Shown one piece after another: positions 49,730-62,495 of a stretch of 64,000 nucleotides of DNA (the stretch's first letter is position 1; the number at the start of each line of letters is the position of its first letter). The translations under genes and the position numbers were made by a program. The DNA is taken from contig CM060073.1 of the NCBI GenBank assembly GCA_030533445.1, positions 39,912,928 through 39,976,927 on the forward strand. Reading direction: 5' to 3'. Source of the DNA: Cyprinodon diabolis (taxonomy: Eukaryota; Chordata; Actinopteri; Cyprinodontiformes; Cyprinodontidae). Under the pieces are notes generated by a model. That model did not search any database, was not told the DNA's origin, and saw only the letters and a program-made list of their open reading frames with translations.

Positions 49730-51128
49730 CAATCAAGGGCGTAGGTTTGATTTCAACTTTTGTAGGGACACTATTGTTCAGTTTCATTGGTCCTTTGCAA
49801 AAAATATGCATGCTCTTTTTTATGCTTAATGTGAGCTTCAGGGCTCGTTTTGTTAAAAGAGAACAGCAGCATTTCTTGCTACATTAATACAAGTCTTATA
49901 AGCACTACATGCACTAGATGCTGTTTATCAATATTTAAAGCATAACTTGCTCTGATGAATGTGGAATTAGGACTTTTTCCACTTTGAAAAGGATTGCATT
50001 TAAATTTACCTGCGACTAAGACAGTGTCTGTTTAACCAAATATAGTCTATAATATGTGGATTTATCCTGTGTTTTCTTCTGAAGATATAGAATTGTGCAG
50101 AGGTAAACCCCACTCTTATTTTTTTTTTATCTAATATGCTCTCTCTGGATCATGCAAAATAATACATTCAAGGGAAGGCAAATAAATGTATTGCATTTAC
50201 ACATGCACTGGAACTAGAAGAGGAACTGACACTGAGCATTTAAAGTATTAATATTAGAAGTTGTACATCTGGGCTGTAGTTACTCTGTGTAGCTAATTTC
50301 ATGTATTTTATCTATGGCTGAAACAATTAATCATATTAACAAATTATTTAAAAATCGTGAACAATTTAATTGATTAATCGTAAACTGGAATATAGGGCCA
50401 CTAAAATGTGCCTTTAGCCGACAGAGCGACCCACTTAGAGCAGGAATTATACCAAGATTGTAAAAAAATATTAGCATTTAAGAAGTAAAAAAAAAAAAAG
50501 TTTTTGTCTGTCAATATTCTCCATCCAGAACTCCTCAAAAGGAAACGTTTAAACGTTTCTGTTTTACCTGGTTTCATTTCATAAAAGATCTTCTTTAAGG
50601 AGCCTTTGGCTATCTGATTAAAAGATAAAATAAAAGAAATCCTAACGTTGTTAACTTACATTTCTCAAGTTCCACAAATCAAAAAACTCTCTCCTGCTTC
50701 TTTACAGAACTCCAATCAGAAGCTTTCGCCTGTTTTAGCGTAGATAATATATATTTTTTAATTTGGACTAATTTCGTAGCCCAAAATTTATTTTAGCGTC
50801 TTTTTTTTCGCGCTCCAAGCACCTGCGCGCGCACATACAGACTAGAAAACATGCAATCAGAAAGAGAGAAGGCGGAACTTAAGGCAGAATGATCAGAGAG
50901 TTAAACCACGCAGCACAGTTGATGCGCTGCTATGTGAAAGGGACAGGAAAGAGCAGGCAGCTGCAGCTACCAGGCAGAGAAGCTGCGAGAGGAAAAGAAG
51001 CGGCTGCTGTATAGTAAATTATAAACATGTTGTTTACATCCAATTATTGGTAGGGACAAATAGGTCCTTCCAAAATTTTGGAGGGACATGTCCCTATGGT
51101 CCCTATGCAAACCTACGCCCATGATTAG
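49730..51128. mobile_element. Composite DNA transposon with GGGCGTAGGTTTG termini
   Basis: The left end CAATCAAGGGCGTAGGTTTG and the right end, read inversely TAATCATGGGCGTAGGTTTG, form an inverted repeat of about 19 bp. A second set of words near each end (GTAGGGACA) also recurs, with several TAGGGAC/GTCCCTA copies at the right. It contains the dispersed repeat copy B (50314-50635). The right part (50780-51010) is GC-richer with GCGCGCGCACATACAG and purine-rich sequence. No transposase frame is seen. The target duplication is not clear. Confidence 0.6.
50314..50635. mobile_element. AT-rich dispersed repeat, copy B, nested
   Basis: Starts ATGGCTGAAACAATTAATCA and shares ordered words with copy A at 40575-40914 (GACAGAGCGACCCACTTAGA, CCAGAACTCCTCAAAAGG, GCCTTTGGCTATC). 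It lies inside the composite transposon, while copy A lies alone, so this copy inserted into it. Its right end has lost most of the GATTAATCG block kept in copy A. Confidence 0.5.
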
Positions 51129-51369
51129 AATGTTTCGCTCACTGATCAGAAAAGTTTCTGATCAGCTGATTACCGATCAGGGTCAACAAAATGAAAGTAT
51201 TCCAATTTAAGTTAGTTGGTTCCACTGATAATTACTTTTAAAATGCTTAGGGAAGGATGGAGAGTACAAGGAAAGCACACTTGGCAGCCACCAGAAGGAA
51301 GTTTTTTAAACTTGTTAAAAAAATAAAGCAGAACATAAATTAACATTTTGACAGCTATTGTATTTGTTT

Positions 51370-51888
51370 TTAAAGCTACAGTGTGTAATAATTACAGGGA
51401 TATACAGTCAGAAATGTAATATATCATACATAACTATGTTATTTATCATCATCTACGAGCTCAGCCTCTTAACCTTAATATTTGCGTTGCCTTAGAATTC
51501 GTTATTTATAATTACATAGGAGCGGGTCTCGCAGTCATGGAGGCAGACATCTTTGCGGTACGGCAGCGCAGAGCCAACAAACTAGCGATTGCGAGATCGC
51601 CAAAACGTCACAACGATGTAGAAAAAATAACGGGTATATTTATTATCTTAAGTCTACATGAAATCTATACCCTACACAGACTAATGAAATACTATCTGTA
51701 AAATTATCTATGTAAACAAACCTCATCACTTGAGAAGGTAGGTGATGCAGACGTCGTGGAAGACATTTTGTCCCGTAACGCTCGCCGTACTGTTGGGGGG
51801 GAGAAGCGGTGGGGGGGAGATGTTCATGTTGCTGCAGTCTGCAGTCTGACCGCTAGATGTCGCTGAAAATTACACACTGTAGCTTTAA
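51370..51888 (+). mobile_element. TTAA-bounded DNA element, copy 2 (519 bp)
   Basis: Starts TTAAAGCTACAGTGTGTAAT and ends ATTACACACTGTAGCTTTAA, a perfect 20-bp inverted repeat with TTAA at each extreme. It is the inverted partner of 46095-46599. A forward frame of 54 codons (51537-51701) starts MEADIFAVRQRRANKLAIAR. Further on, AAGGTAGGTGA (51737-51747) resembles a splice donor. Non-autonomous. The perfect TIR suggests it is younger than, or better preserved than, copy 1. Confidence 0.8.
51537..51701 (+). pseudogene. Short exon-like frame inside the TTAA element
   Basis: 54 codons, basic N-terminus (MEADIFAVRQRRANKLAIAR), then KRHNDVEKITG and LHEIYTLHRLMKYYL. The first 22 residues are shared with copy 1 apart from V8/L8, after which the copies differ by a replaced internal segment. 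No known domain is recognised. It could be the first exon of the parental transposase or a captured host exon, or chance preservation between two copies of one repeat. Confidence 0.2.
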
Positions 51889-53453
51889 ATATTATATTTG
51901 CTTTAGGGACCTTTTCCTCCCTCCGCCTGTTTTGCTTCTTCTTGTTCAATCACAGGTATTGTTGCTGCGAGGGGTTTTCTCTAAAACCATGCATTCACAC
52001 TCACACAAACTCAAGACAGCTTTGGGGTTTATTCATCTTCCTTTCCCCTTGACTTACCGTTTTTTATTTGTCCTGGTTTCCATAGATGAGCAACTTCTCA
52101 TGTGAAGCTAAGTTGTTGCTGCCTCTTTCGACCTGCCAGCTCCAAATTGGCAGCCTGACCTTCTTTTTCTTCCTCGGGGCGTCTGCACAAAGCCATACCT
52201 CTACCAGGAGGAAAAAATGCAATTAAGAAGTGACATACACACTGAGCACTCGTTGTAGCTGTTCCCAAGAAGAAGGAGAAAGTAAGGCAGGTGCCACGGT
52301 GATATGCGTGCATAGAAAGTGCTCTATTAATTGGGCTTCATGCATTACAAAGTGTGGGTGGGGGTAAGCAGCCCTAATAGACACTGGATATGACATGATG
52401 TCAATGGATTAGCCAATTGATGGAAAGGAGGTATTACATTTTATTCCTGCTTCTTGACCCTGTTTTTTTTTTTTTTTTTTGTTTTGGTTCATATTTTTGT
52501 TGTGTTGTTGGACAAGAGGTGCAAAGAAGTAATGTAAGTTAAATGCTATTCTACTGAAGCTTGGGAAAGCATAATATAATTTGGTAATTGTTGTACCGCT
52601 AATGTCTAGGTTTTGTGACACAAAACATGATTTTGTGTCACAACATGTCTGGATGATAGGCAGCTCCTCAAAGTACTGCTAGTTTCGTTAAGATCCATCC
52701 GGTTGATGCCAACATGCACGCTCCTCTGGCTTCAGTTTAAGGTATTTATGAGTTCAACCAAATATCTTAAAGGTGGGAGCTTGACACTATGTTTTAAACT
52801 TTTACTGTAAAATATGGAAGTAAGTACTTCCTAAGTTGCCCTGGAGTGTTAACCCGATCAAAGCGCTCATCAGAAGAAAAACGAAGCAGTAACAGACTAA
52901 CATATAAGATTAAAACAATTTGTTACAGATGTGGGAATACAGTGACTGACTATTAGCTGTTAGAAATGCTAAGGTCTGCTGAGCAAGACACAACAGATTT
53001 AAGCAAAGTGGGAATACTGTGACTAAAAATGAGCTGGGTGCCTTTTAGTTGATTATGCAAAAGTTGGCACGAAATATATTTGCAAATAATTATAAGCTAA
53101 TGTTTCTTTTAGTCTGCTTCTTGCTTTTCTTCCAGCTTTTAGGGAAATTGGAAAAAGTTTTAAAAGGTTTTACATTAAAATCTGAGAAACTGACCAAAAT
53201 ATGAGTTTGATTTTTGAAAGCAAGCAAAGGTTTTTGGGATTGTGAAACTGTGCTGTTTATTTTCATCTCTTCTGATTTATCATTTAAGCCACAATAGCTA
53301 CTTATTAAATTTCAAACTGAAAATGCCATTTTTTTCCCTGTAAAATTCTTTTGAAAACACAGATGAATAATACTTACAAATTACTTTGTTTACCTCTGGT
53401 TTTTATTTATTCATTAATCCGCTTATTTCATCAGGGTCTTGGTGGGGCTGCGG
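51889..53453. other. Unique-looking noncoding DNA
   Basis: No gene is recognised. A T run occurs at 52464-52480. Confidence 0.45.
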
Positions 53454-53643
53454 TGTTCTGTCAGATGAGCATACCCGGTCAGACCAGCATTAGTCATTAG
53501 GGATACACGCCCATCTAGGTAGTTTAAAGTCTATTTTCATACAAAACTAAAGGGATAAATGCAAATCTGACATCTTGCGCATGCGTATTGATTGATTGAT
53601 TTAAGTATGCTGGTCTGATGGGGTATGCTGATCTGACACAACA
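53454..53643. mobile_element. 190-bp inverted-repeat element (MITE-like)
   Basis: The left arm contains TGTCAGATGAGCATACCC and GTCAGACCAGCAT. The right arm, read inversely, contains TGTCAGATCAGCATACCC and ATCAGACCAGCAT. The pairing extends over nearly 40 bp with only a few mismatches. The interior has no frame. No convincing target duplication was found, so the superfamily is undetermined. Confidence 0.6.
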
Positions 53644-56600
53644 TGGATCTGTGGGTGTAAGGTGGGTCGCCAGTCTGTCTCAGTAGTACTCTAGTTTTAT
53701 GTGATAAATAATATAATAAGAGTTAGAATAAGAGGTTTTTTTTATTTTTTATCTAGCTATAAGTGCCCAGCAGCCGGATTGAACCAGAACTGGGGTTTAG
53801 CTGGGAAACTTTGGCTTTTCAAGGTGGCGATTGAAAATGATTTCATGAATTTAAATTCTTTCAACTGAATACAAATAAAAAACACCAAAACATTGTTTTT
53901 CATTTATATTCTATACAAAAACTTCTCCAAATATTACATTATATATAACATTAGTGTTTATAAGTAAATTTTTTTGTGAAGGACAGAGTTTATAATATGA
54001 AGTGTTATGACATCATCTGCCCAAACTAAATAAAAAAAAAAAAGGCGCGCTGTTTTGCTTTACTTTAAAAACCTGTTTTGAATTATTTTCTGTAAAACAA
54101 ACTGTAGTTTTACCGTACAAAACTACTTTGTTAAATGTGTATTTTGTTCAGATGTGTCTTCCAGTGCTTTATTTGTGTCTACTCTGGTGTGTCTTATTTT
54201 CTGTGAGTCATCAATTGACTGAAACCTAAGATTAAAGGCAGAACAATAGAAAATCATATTTCACTGCAACAAAGACTCTTAAGTTGACGTCTCCAAATTC
54301 AGTTTATCATTCCTCATTGCATTCGTTAGACATATTACTCATGGCCTAAATGACTCAGCTATAATTATCTAAATTAAATTCTCTGGTTTATGATACGTTT
54401 CTTTTTTCTGTTTAAAATAAGATTACATTTTAGCTTTTTTTTTTTTGCAGCTAGACCATTAAACCAACTACAGAGGGAAGAGTTGTTTAAATACCAGTCG
54501 ATGTGGGTGACATTTGGAGGAGCACATCAAATTTGGCCCAAAGTCCAAAAGGTGTGATTACCCTGGTTTCTACCAGAAACTGGTTTAATACGATGGCTCG
54601 GTGATCGAGTCACATCACATAATTGGGCAGAAAAACGTCCACCTATCAAACCATCTGTGGAAAAAAGGAAGCACCCATTTTACATAGGTCACATCAGTTA
54701 GACTGTTGTGATAACACATCCTTTTTGTTATGTAGTTTAGGTTATATTTAATAATCTAGTGTCTTTAATACCATAACGTAAGCATAATTATATTTTTCTG
54801 AAACACGAACAAAATGCACAAGTTACACACACATACAGTAGATTGGGGTGATCATAAGCGGACCTTACCATCTCAAATACTTAGAGCTTATCATCTAACA
54901 TAAATCATCATGACGTGCTGTTTTTGACAGCTCTTTAATAAATCCAAAAAAACAACACATTTTTTCAACTTCAAAATAATTTTATTTTCCTCGAAGATAT
55001 TTTTTTCTCTTTCATAAATCTGCCAGAGGTACAGTACGAGTAGTTTTTAGATAATTAAAAATTTTATTCTGTACTTCTGAAATTGAGGGTTTAAAGTCAA
55101 TGTAGGAATATCTGGAGTAGGGAGGAACTATTTTATGCACTCACTCTATTCCTTCACACAATATCTAAAAAGGATATCTAGCCATCTGAGAATCCAACCA
55201 TCCATCTATCCATTTATTTCACTGTTCCTCTTTGTTAATTATTTTTTCTCCTTTTTGCCATCTCAATTCTTCAATGCATAACTTCACTGGGTTAGAACCA
55301 CACATAGATAAATAAGAACAAGAACTCTGGAAATCTGTGTCCAGATATATCTGGGATCTTAAGATATGTGTAGGAGTATTCAATAAACATAGGTACTGGA
55401 AGTCACACAGTTCTTTGCTAGTTTTAGATCCATTTCTAAAAATAAGAGTCACTTTTAGTCCATGAGAGTCTGTGAGAGTCATCATCAGGAGTGATCTATG
55501 TGTTTGCTTAGCCCTGTAAACAGCATGCTGCTCCATCCTGCCTGTGCTTACCATGTTTGTGCAGTAGATGAGTGGGCTCCCTGGCCTTCTCCTTGAGGTT
55601 GTTTAGCTTTCAGGCCCATGACAGAGGCGGAAAAACACTCCTGAGGCAACATGAAGCACTACAGGTTGAATGAAATTCTCTCTGAACACTCCAAAGCTCT
55701 CTTCATCCCTGCAACCTCTGGGGAAAAAAGCAGCTGAAAGAGGGTTAAAACAGGATGCTTAATCTAGTAGCATTGAAAGCTGGAGCAGGGTACCTTTTTT
55801 TCCTTCTATTCACCCAAGAGAAAAAAACACTTAAAAAAAAGCCTAGCGTGATAGGTCAACATAATGAGCCATCACTGGCTGATATTAGGAAGTTTAGTAA
55901 TAGAGGAGCAGCAGGAGATGAGTAAGAGCAGGATGTTATCTTAATGCCACAACTTGATAAATGGTTAAAGGGAACGGGTGTTAGAAAACAGTTCAGAAAT
56001 ATGTGTTGTGCCAGCATTTTATTTTTTATCCAAGGATAGAGTGCAGAAACATTTGTTTTAAAGGAAACGCAAAGAGCCATATATTTATGGGCTGCTAAAC
56101 ACGTGAAATAAAGCCAACCAGTGAGAATCCTCTTAACCGAACGTTATTGTTAGAGTTCACACAGAGCCAACTGATGGTAAATTATGAAATGGGGTCCTGA
56201 ACTTTAGTTGGTGGTGCTTTTGAGTGCAAGTTATAGTCTCACTGGAGCCTAGTGGCTGTGTAAATGATGATGGCAGCAGTGAGGTCATCGCTCCAGGTCT
56301 AACCTGCTAGCTAATTCATCCAACTTGAAATGGATGCAGGGGTAGCTGGACTTTTTTTCTCCACACCACACGTGTGTTAAACAAGCCCCCCACTGTTGCT
56401 TAGGTAAACTGTTATTGCATGGAAATGCAGAGTTTGTGTCATTACAGACTAAGTGGTGTCCTCCAGGTTTCTCACTGTGAGGATGAGCGCACGCGTCAGC
56501 CAGGTGCGGACAATGTGCTAATTTGAAATTGCAGGTTCCTCGATGTTCATTTGCAAACGACAGTTGCAGTCCCGCTCTTTGCTTGGGGTGATCATTAGCA

Positions 56601-57710
56601 CAAGAGAGGGGATTTAGTATTCAGCTCAGCCGTGGCACTGATACCGAAGGGTCCCTGGGTTCTGTTTCTATTAGAGCCCAAGCCCGCGGCTACACAGCCA
56701 ACACTTCAATGAGTGCTTTCACTGCGCATGGCCATTCACTGCTGCAGCTGCTGCCCTTCTCACTCAACCTCTTTATCCTATGGATAGAAATATGACTCTA
56801 GAGAACACCCCCTGGTATTCTCCTGCCTCACCCCTCATCTTTTTTTTCTTCAGCTACCCTCACGTTTTCACACCTAATTTTCCCGTCGCCCCGTGACACC
56901 CATTCCCTTAAGACCCCCGAGATACAGCGAAATCTCTGGTCCCCCTCTGTGAGTGTTGTGTATGTGCTGTGTTATTGATCAGAGTTGTGTCTTTGTGGCA
57001 CTGGGCTCCTGCTGCTGTTATCACTGCAGTGTGGAGGGTGGGGAGGTGGAACCGTGGTTCAAAGCACTGACAGCTTCAGGGCAATACATGTTATCTGTGG
57101 GGAATTACAAGATTTTAACTCCAGCTTCTTTTCTATTTGCTGTTGTTTTAGCAACATTTGCTTTAACTATGTACAGAGTTAATCCAAACTAAATGATTGG
57201 CTGTTTGATCTGACAGCTATCCAGCTGGCATAATGTAACATATCTTATCCAAAAGTAGAAGGAAGATGTTTGCAGGCATAAGATCAGAGCTGGATTTATC
57301 TTTGGATTCAATATTTTGTGATAAGAGGAAGACGATGCGGTGCCTTGCAAACATATTCTGCGAGTTTATTACAGAAAATGTGAATGTATTTTATCAGGGT
57401 GGTATGATTTTGACCAAAAATTAAGGAATGCAGTGTCGTATCTGTTTACCAGAAAATATTGGTCTTATCTGATCAGAGAAAAGGGATGCATGCATCCCTA
57501 AAATATTATTTAAATTCTTCAAAAGAATTAAAACAGGAACAAGTGTAACATGAGAACTCGTAAATAAAATTCAACACAAAAGTTAAAGGTACCATTGCAT
57601 TACGAGATCAAGTAGATCCAAGTGGATCTTCTAGAAATGAAATCATAAATACAACTTGATGTGTCAACAAATGTAAGGGACAAACATCACAGAATCCTTT
57701 CAGAATGAGG
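53644..57710. other. Mostly unique noncoding DNA
   Basis: No gene is recognised. A 111-codon minus-strand frame at 55219-55554 has no domain. The complex block at 56460-56800 is listed separately. Confidence 0.45.
56460..56800. promoter_or_regulatory. Candidate conserved noncoding element
   Basis: Balanced, non-repetitive sequence with an E-box CAGGTG (56501-56506), ATTTGCAAA (56549-56557) and several GC-rich words, in otherwise AT-rich DNA. The regulatory reading is an inference from composition only. Confidence 0.2.
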
Positions 57711-57715
57711 CTGGG

Positions 57716-58370
57716 TGTCACAATTCAGAACAAAAGACCCAGTATTCAGGCAAGACAGACAGTGAAATTTTTCAAAAAAGCGTTTATGACAATAACCTGG
57801 TCTGCAGAAACAGCCGCTACGGCGTCTGAGACAGGAAACTCTGGAGAGAGGAAACAGAAGTTAGTGACCACGACAACCTGACAGAGGATGACATGAACAC
57901 ATTACCCACTAACCTGGATAGAGTACAGTCTGTGCCCAGAGAACGAGGTTGATAGCAGCGGGTCAGCTGACTGAGTTCCAGACACCAAGGCCTTGAAGAT
58001 CGCAGAACTGACAGAAGCTCAGATCCGAGCATATGACGGAAGGCAGGATAATCCAGAGGGCGAAGTCAGGAGACAGATCCAGGTACAGTTCACAAATATA
58101 ATTCATCAGAAGACCGAGGATGGTTCAGGCAAACAGATCAGAACAGGGATAGGCAGCCTCAAGGGTCCATAGACAAAACGGGTCGGCTAACGCTAGAATA
58201 GTTCTCTCACCAAAGGCTCAACAATAATCTGGCACTGACGACTGGGAGCAAGCAGTTTAAATAGAAGCTGGAACAGTTGGATATGATGAGTGTTAATGAG
58301 AAACTGGGCGGAGCTAGGCAGGAGAATAAAAAAAGTATTTAAGCCAGTCATCAGTGACAAGATCGTGACA
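57716..58370 (-). mobile_element. Solo-LTR-like insertion, 655 bp, 5-bp target duplication CTGGG
   Basis: Begins TGTCACAATT and ends GATCGTGACA, giving TG...CA termini, and is flanked by CTGGG on both sides (57711-57715 and 58371-58375). On the minus strand there is a TATA-like CTATTTAAAC near 58258, the same motif as in the 7217 insertion, and TGTCAC/GTGACA at the extremes. No internal retroelement genes are present. It directly abuts a Tc1 fossil at its right side. The class assignment rests on ends and duplication length. Confidence 0.65.
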
Positions 58371-58394
58371 CTGGGATATTTTTTGTATTTTAAG

Positions 58395-58650
58395 TTCAAT
58401 GTTTGTGAAGTTTACATACATTTACTTTATATTTTGTTGGATTTGTTTGTTGTTGTCTCTGTGACTTGGGCCCTTTTTTTGCATGTGCTTCTGCAATCTT
58501 CTTGTTGTAGTTTGCCGGAAGTTTGTCCCACTTCCCCAGACAGAATTGGTGTAACTTGAGTTACGTTTTTTGGTCATCCTGCTCATACACAGCTTTTCAG
58601 GTCTGCCCAGGAACTCTTCGGGAAAGGGATCAAGTGATGGACACCAAATG
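58395..58650 (-). pseudogene. Decayed Tc1-like transposase, C-terminal part
   Basis: Just after a TIR-like AAGTTTACATACATT (58409-58423), the plus strand carries a degraded reverse complement of the end of a Tc1-like transposase gene. The ordered words are GGAAGTTTGTCCCACTTCCC, AGAATTGGTGTAACTTGAGT and CAGCTTTTCAGGTCTGCCCA. In intact fish elements this region encodes the end of the catalytic domain. Only this C-terminal piece remains, with stops and indels. It is a different lineage from the 33.1-kb fossil, judging by the different diagnostic words. Confidence 0.65.
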
Positions 58651-58654
58651 TTGA

Positions 58655-61600
58655 CTTAACGGCACCTTAATAATGTTGGTAATCTGTGTTCATTTACCTT
58701 GAAATGTTGATTAAATATTTTCAGATAATGTTCTGCCATGATATCAACATTTGGACCTTTCTCCAAGTTTTTGAAAAAAATTGAGATAACGTGATAAAAG
58801 TTGTCCTAAAAATTATCTCTCTCATTCTTTCATCAAGCAAATAGAAATAAGTGTAGCAATCCTAGCTGACCATTAGTGTCTGCTTTAAGTTGCATATAGA
58901 TTAAGTTATGTTATTTTCCTTTTAAAGCAATAGCTGGATAGCAGTGTTGATAAGGACCCATTTGTATTTTCTCCTGTTTTTACCTCCCTAAGCTGCCATT
59001 CCTCTTTCTGTGCTCAGTAAGTGTATATAGGGCCCTTATGATGGATTGTATTACTGGTTCTCATGAGTGCATGCATAAGGATGAATGGGTCCTACGTTAA
59101 TGTTCATCTCTTTCCTCCCTTCGTTCTCCTCCATCTGCCAGTGTACTTTTTCTTAACTTTTCTCCACCATCCTGCCCCATTCTTCATGTCGGACTTTTGC
59201 TGACCTGTGTCCAAAGATGTATGCCGGGACACGCATATACGCACACAGCCATGCTGACTCACTCAGTAGATAGTTGTAGCACTCAAGGCAGCAGTCCTCT
59301 GTGGGCGCAGAGATTAATTACTTTTAACAAAGCAAACAGAGTCTTGCTTGTCTGGATCAATCTTTTCCCTGTCGTGGTGCAAACTGCTGTCGCCAGTAAT
59401 TGCCTAAACTCAGTGTTGTATGAAAAGGAGGGCAACATGCACCCTCTTCCTGGTCCCAAGAAAAGCATTGCCTCAGTTTGCTCAGATTTCTCAAGCTTTG
59501 ATGTCGCTATTGAACAACCCTCCACCAAATAACCCCCCCTCCCCTCTTTTGTCTTTGGAGCTGTGCCTTTTAAGAAAAAAAAGCAGTAGGGCGGGGAGTT
59601 ATGCCATCTCATTTTAACCTAACCATTTATAGTAGCTGCCGTAAGCTTTTAGAACAGTACATAAAATGAAACATCCTGCCTCTCCCCATCCATGCATACT
59701 AATTGGCATTGCTCCGCCAAGTTGATCAAACACCATTAATCTATTTGCAGTTTATATTTGTTTCCAAATGAGAAAATTAATACATTCTGCTGCTACAGCC
59801 AGCTGGGTGCGGCAAGCCCTATTGATTGCTGGCATCCACAGTATGACTCATAGCTACAAGCAAGTGTTTTTATTTTGGCTTACTGTGTTTGTCTGACTGT
59901 GTTTTATGTGTGTGCTTTCGGGCAGTAGATTACTCTTCTTTTAGGACCGTTTTGGATATGTTTTTAGATATGCTTTTTTCATCATACATGAATCTTCCCC
60001 AGGTAGGTAAAGCAACTTACTCAGCCGATCTTATCACTGGACCCTTCATTGAGTATCCATGGAGTCAGACATCAAAGCCAGGAAAAAATGTAGTGATCGT
60101 TATAAGCAGGTGGGCCCAATTAATGATGCACGGTGCTGGCCCATGAACGCTGAGAGAACTTGTTGTTTAATGAGCAAACCCAAAGACGGTGCAGATGTGT
60201 TACAGGGCAGTGCTGTTATCAGACGCACACGTCTCCCTTTCTTTAGAGCGACTCCAATTAGTCTTGGCTCTCATGGTTTCAGTCTAAAAGAAAAGAGTAC
60301 TTGTAGGTAAAATTTGCATTTGCGGAAATGTGGGGAACATATAATTTTTATTCCTTTTTCTTTCTTTTTTTTAAGATGCAGCATGTCAACTGTGGATGCA
60401 AAAATCTGATATGTGCAGCAGATTTTCTTATTGGTGCCAACAAAGAGGGGTCTGTAAAAGAAACAATCTGTGGGTGGTTTTTTTTCTTTTTTTTTCAAGG
60501 AAAAGCAGGAACTAACTGAGCTTTGAGTTTTTTAAACGGCAACGTAATATACATAGTTAAAATGCTTCAACCCTGGTCCTCAGGACCTACTTTCCTTTAT
60601 GTTTTTTTTTTTTCACTTCTTTGCACACACCTGACCTAAATAAACGGGCAATTAACAGGCCTCTGATTGGTGCTGAGGAGGAATGCAATCATTCCTGAAC
60701 CATCTACCTGAAGATAAGCTAAGACTTAAATGCAGAAGTACTTCAAACTACCATCCTAGCAAAGCTGATGGTTTGTTGATCTGTAAACAGATTAACTAGA
60801 TCCTGGAGTGAAGATATTTTAAACTTTGTGCAGTTCTGGGATTACCACATCTCTGCAACTTAATCTGAGACATTTACATCGCTGTCCAGCCCTTATAAAA
60901 ACAGGGATTAGCCACTCAGTAAAAATACAACACTTTACATCCTGTAGACAGGTACGGATTAACATTCTGTGGCAGATGAAACCTTTTTGAACCTAAAAAG
61001 GTTTGATGTAAATGAGCATATCTGTAATATAATTGCAATAAGAAAAAAATACTGAAGCCTAGCTCTCAGTTTTAACTGCCTGAGTGAAGAGTTGACACGG
61101 CTTGGAAAAATACAGCTTTTTTACATGACTTCTTACACCAGTTGTCCATTTCTGTGAATCTCTTGAAAATACTGTTCAGCTCAGCTGCATCTGAGATTGA
61201 CCAATAACTCCCCAGAAGGCAACTCTCGTCATTAATTATTAATAAAGCCAAACTAGTTCCTCTCATAATCCTACTCTTGTCAACTTCTGGTGTGCCCCAG
61301 CTTTGTCATATATATGATAAGTAGTGGAGCCAGTCTGCGCGGGACTCATCAAACACTTAAATTGGTACGGCATGAAGTTCATATTGCATTGTGGCCAAGG
61401 GGGAATTAGTTAGTCTATATATAAACCTCAGCTGCATGTGTTGTGAATTAAAGTGCATTTATCTGATAATCACTGGGGAGATCACTGTGTGCAGAAGCAT
61501 GATGGCGGGGCTGTGGGAGCTGCAGCCACAACAGCACCAGTTTACAGATGCTGCTCTGGAGAAAGGGAAGGAGAAATAGGTCATTCACAATAAAGAGCTG

Positions 61601-62495
61601 TGATAGCTAGGATGGAGGAAGACGTGTAGAGTTGACGAGGAGGGAATAACAAGAGGCCTCCTTCATGCGCTAACCTTTTTCTTCTCCCTCATGCTCTCCT
61701 CTTGCCTTCTGTCCACCTACTTGATGTTTTTGTCTCACCCTCTGGGCCGTATTAGGATAGACGTTCCTCACCCTGCTCTCTCCCAGACCTCTCAGTGCCT
61801 TCTTAATGATTGAGCCTGCCTTTACTCTGTCATGAATATAGTGGAATCAAAAGCAGGCAGGGTCCATGCAATGCTTTCATTAGAACTCGATAGCCAACTA
61901 TGACTCATTTGAAGTTTGCAGGGTTGCTCTGGAGCGGCCATGCTGTTGGCCAGCCTGCTGCTGACTTGCTTGAAGAGGCAACTTTCCACTCAGACCAGAC
62001 AGCTCTAATGAAGTGCTGACTCTGGCAAAGAGCCCTGCCTACTGTGTGTCACACTCCAAGGGGGTAATGGCTTGGTGGATTCTGTTTCTTGCTTTGGCTT
62101 CTTAACTAACTAACAAACAAAAAAGAGCAGGCTCAGAAATCTGATTTTAAGACCTCTCTTCTCTTTCCAGACAGAAAGTGCAGAGAATGTGGCATTTTTT
62201 ACTTAAAATACACATCTCTAACTGCAAAGTGAATACATGATGAATCGATCCGTATGATGCTTTGAAGAGTCTGTAAGACAGTCTGTTGGATTGTCTTGAT
62301 TGTTTCTCTTATAGAGAAATTGTTTCTAAGCCAGTGTTTTCTAACAGAGGGACATTTCTTTCAGTCATCATTGAGTTCACTGTCAAAGGCAATTAATGGA
62401 ATACTAATGAAGATGGATGACATAGCCCCCAAGCCAGCTGAGCGCAGAACCCGGTCCAGGTAGTCTCTTCCTTTATTCATGTGATGCTTAATATG
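58655..62495. other. Mostly unique noncoding DNA
   Basis: No gene is recognised. A 111-codon frame at 59197-59532 and one of 85 codons at 59889-60146 show no domain. Non-repetitive complex sequence covers about 61600-62470. Confidence 0.4.
60563..60712. mobile_element. Partial hAT miniature
   Basis: The words CAACCCTGGTCCTCAGGACC and GCACACACCTGACCTAAAT match the left arm of a common fish hAT MITE. The right arm is missing or too decayed to see. Confidence 0.4.

Noticed and set aside
57340..57420. GGTGCCTTGCAAACATATTC as a Tc1-type terminal repeat
   Set aside because: Similar to a Tc1-like end, but no transposase-like sequence or second end follows; too short to support.
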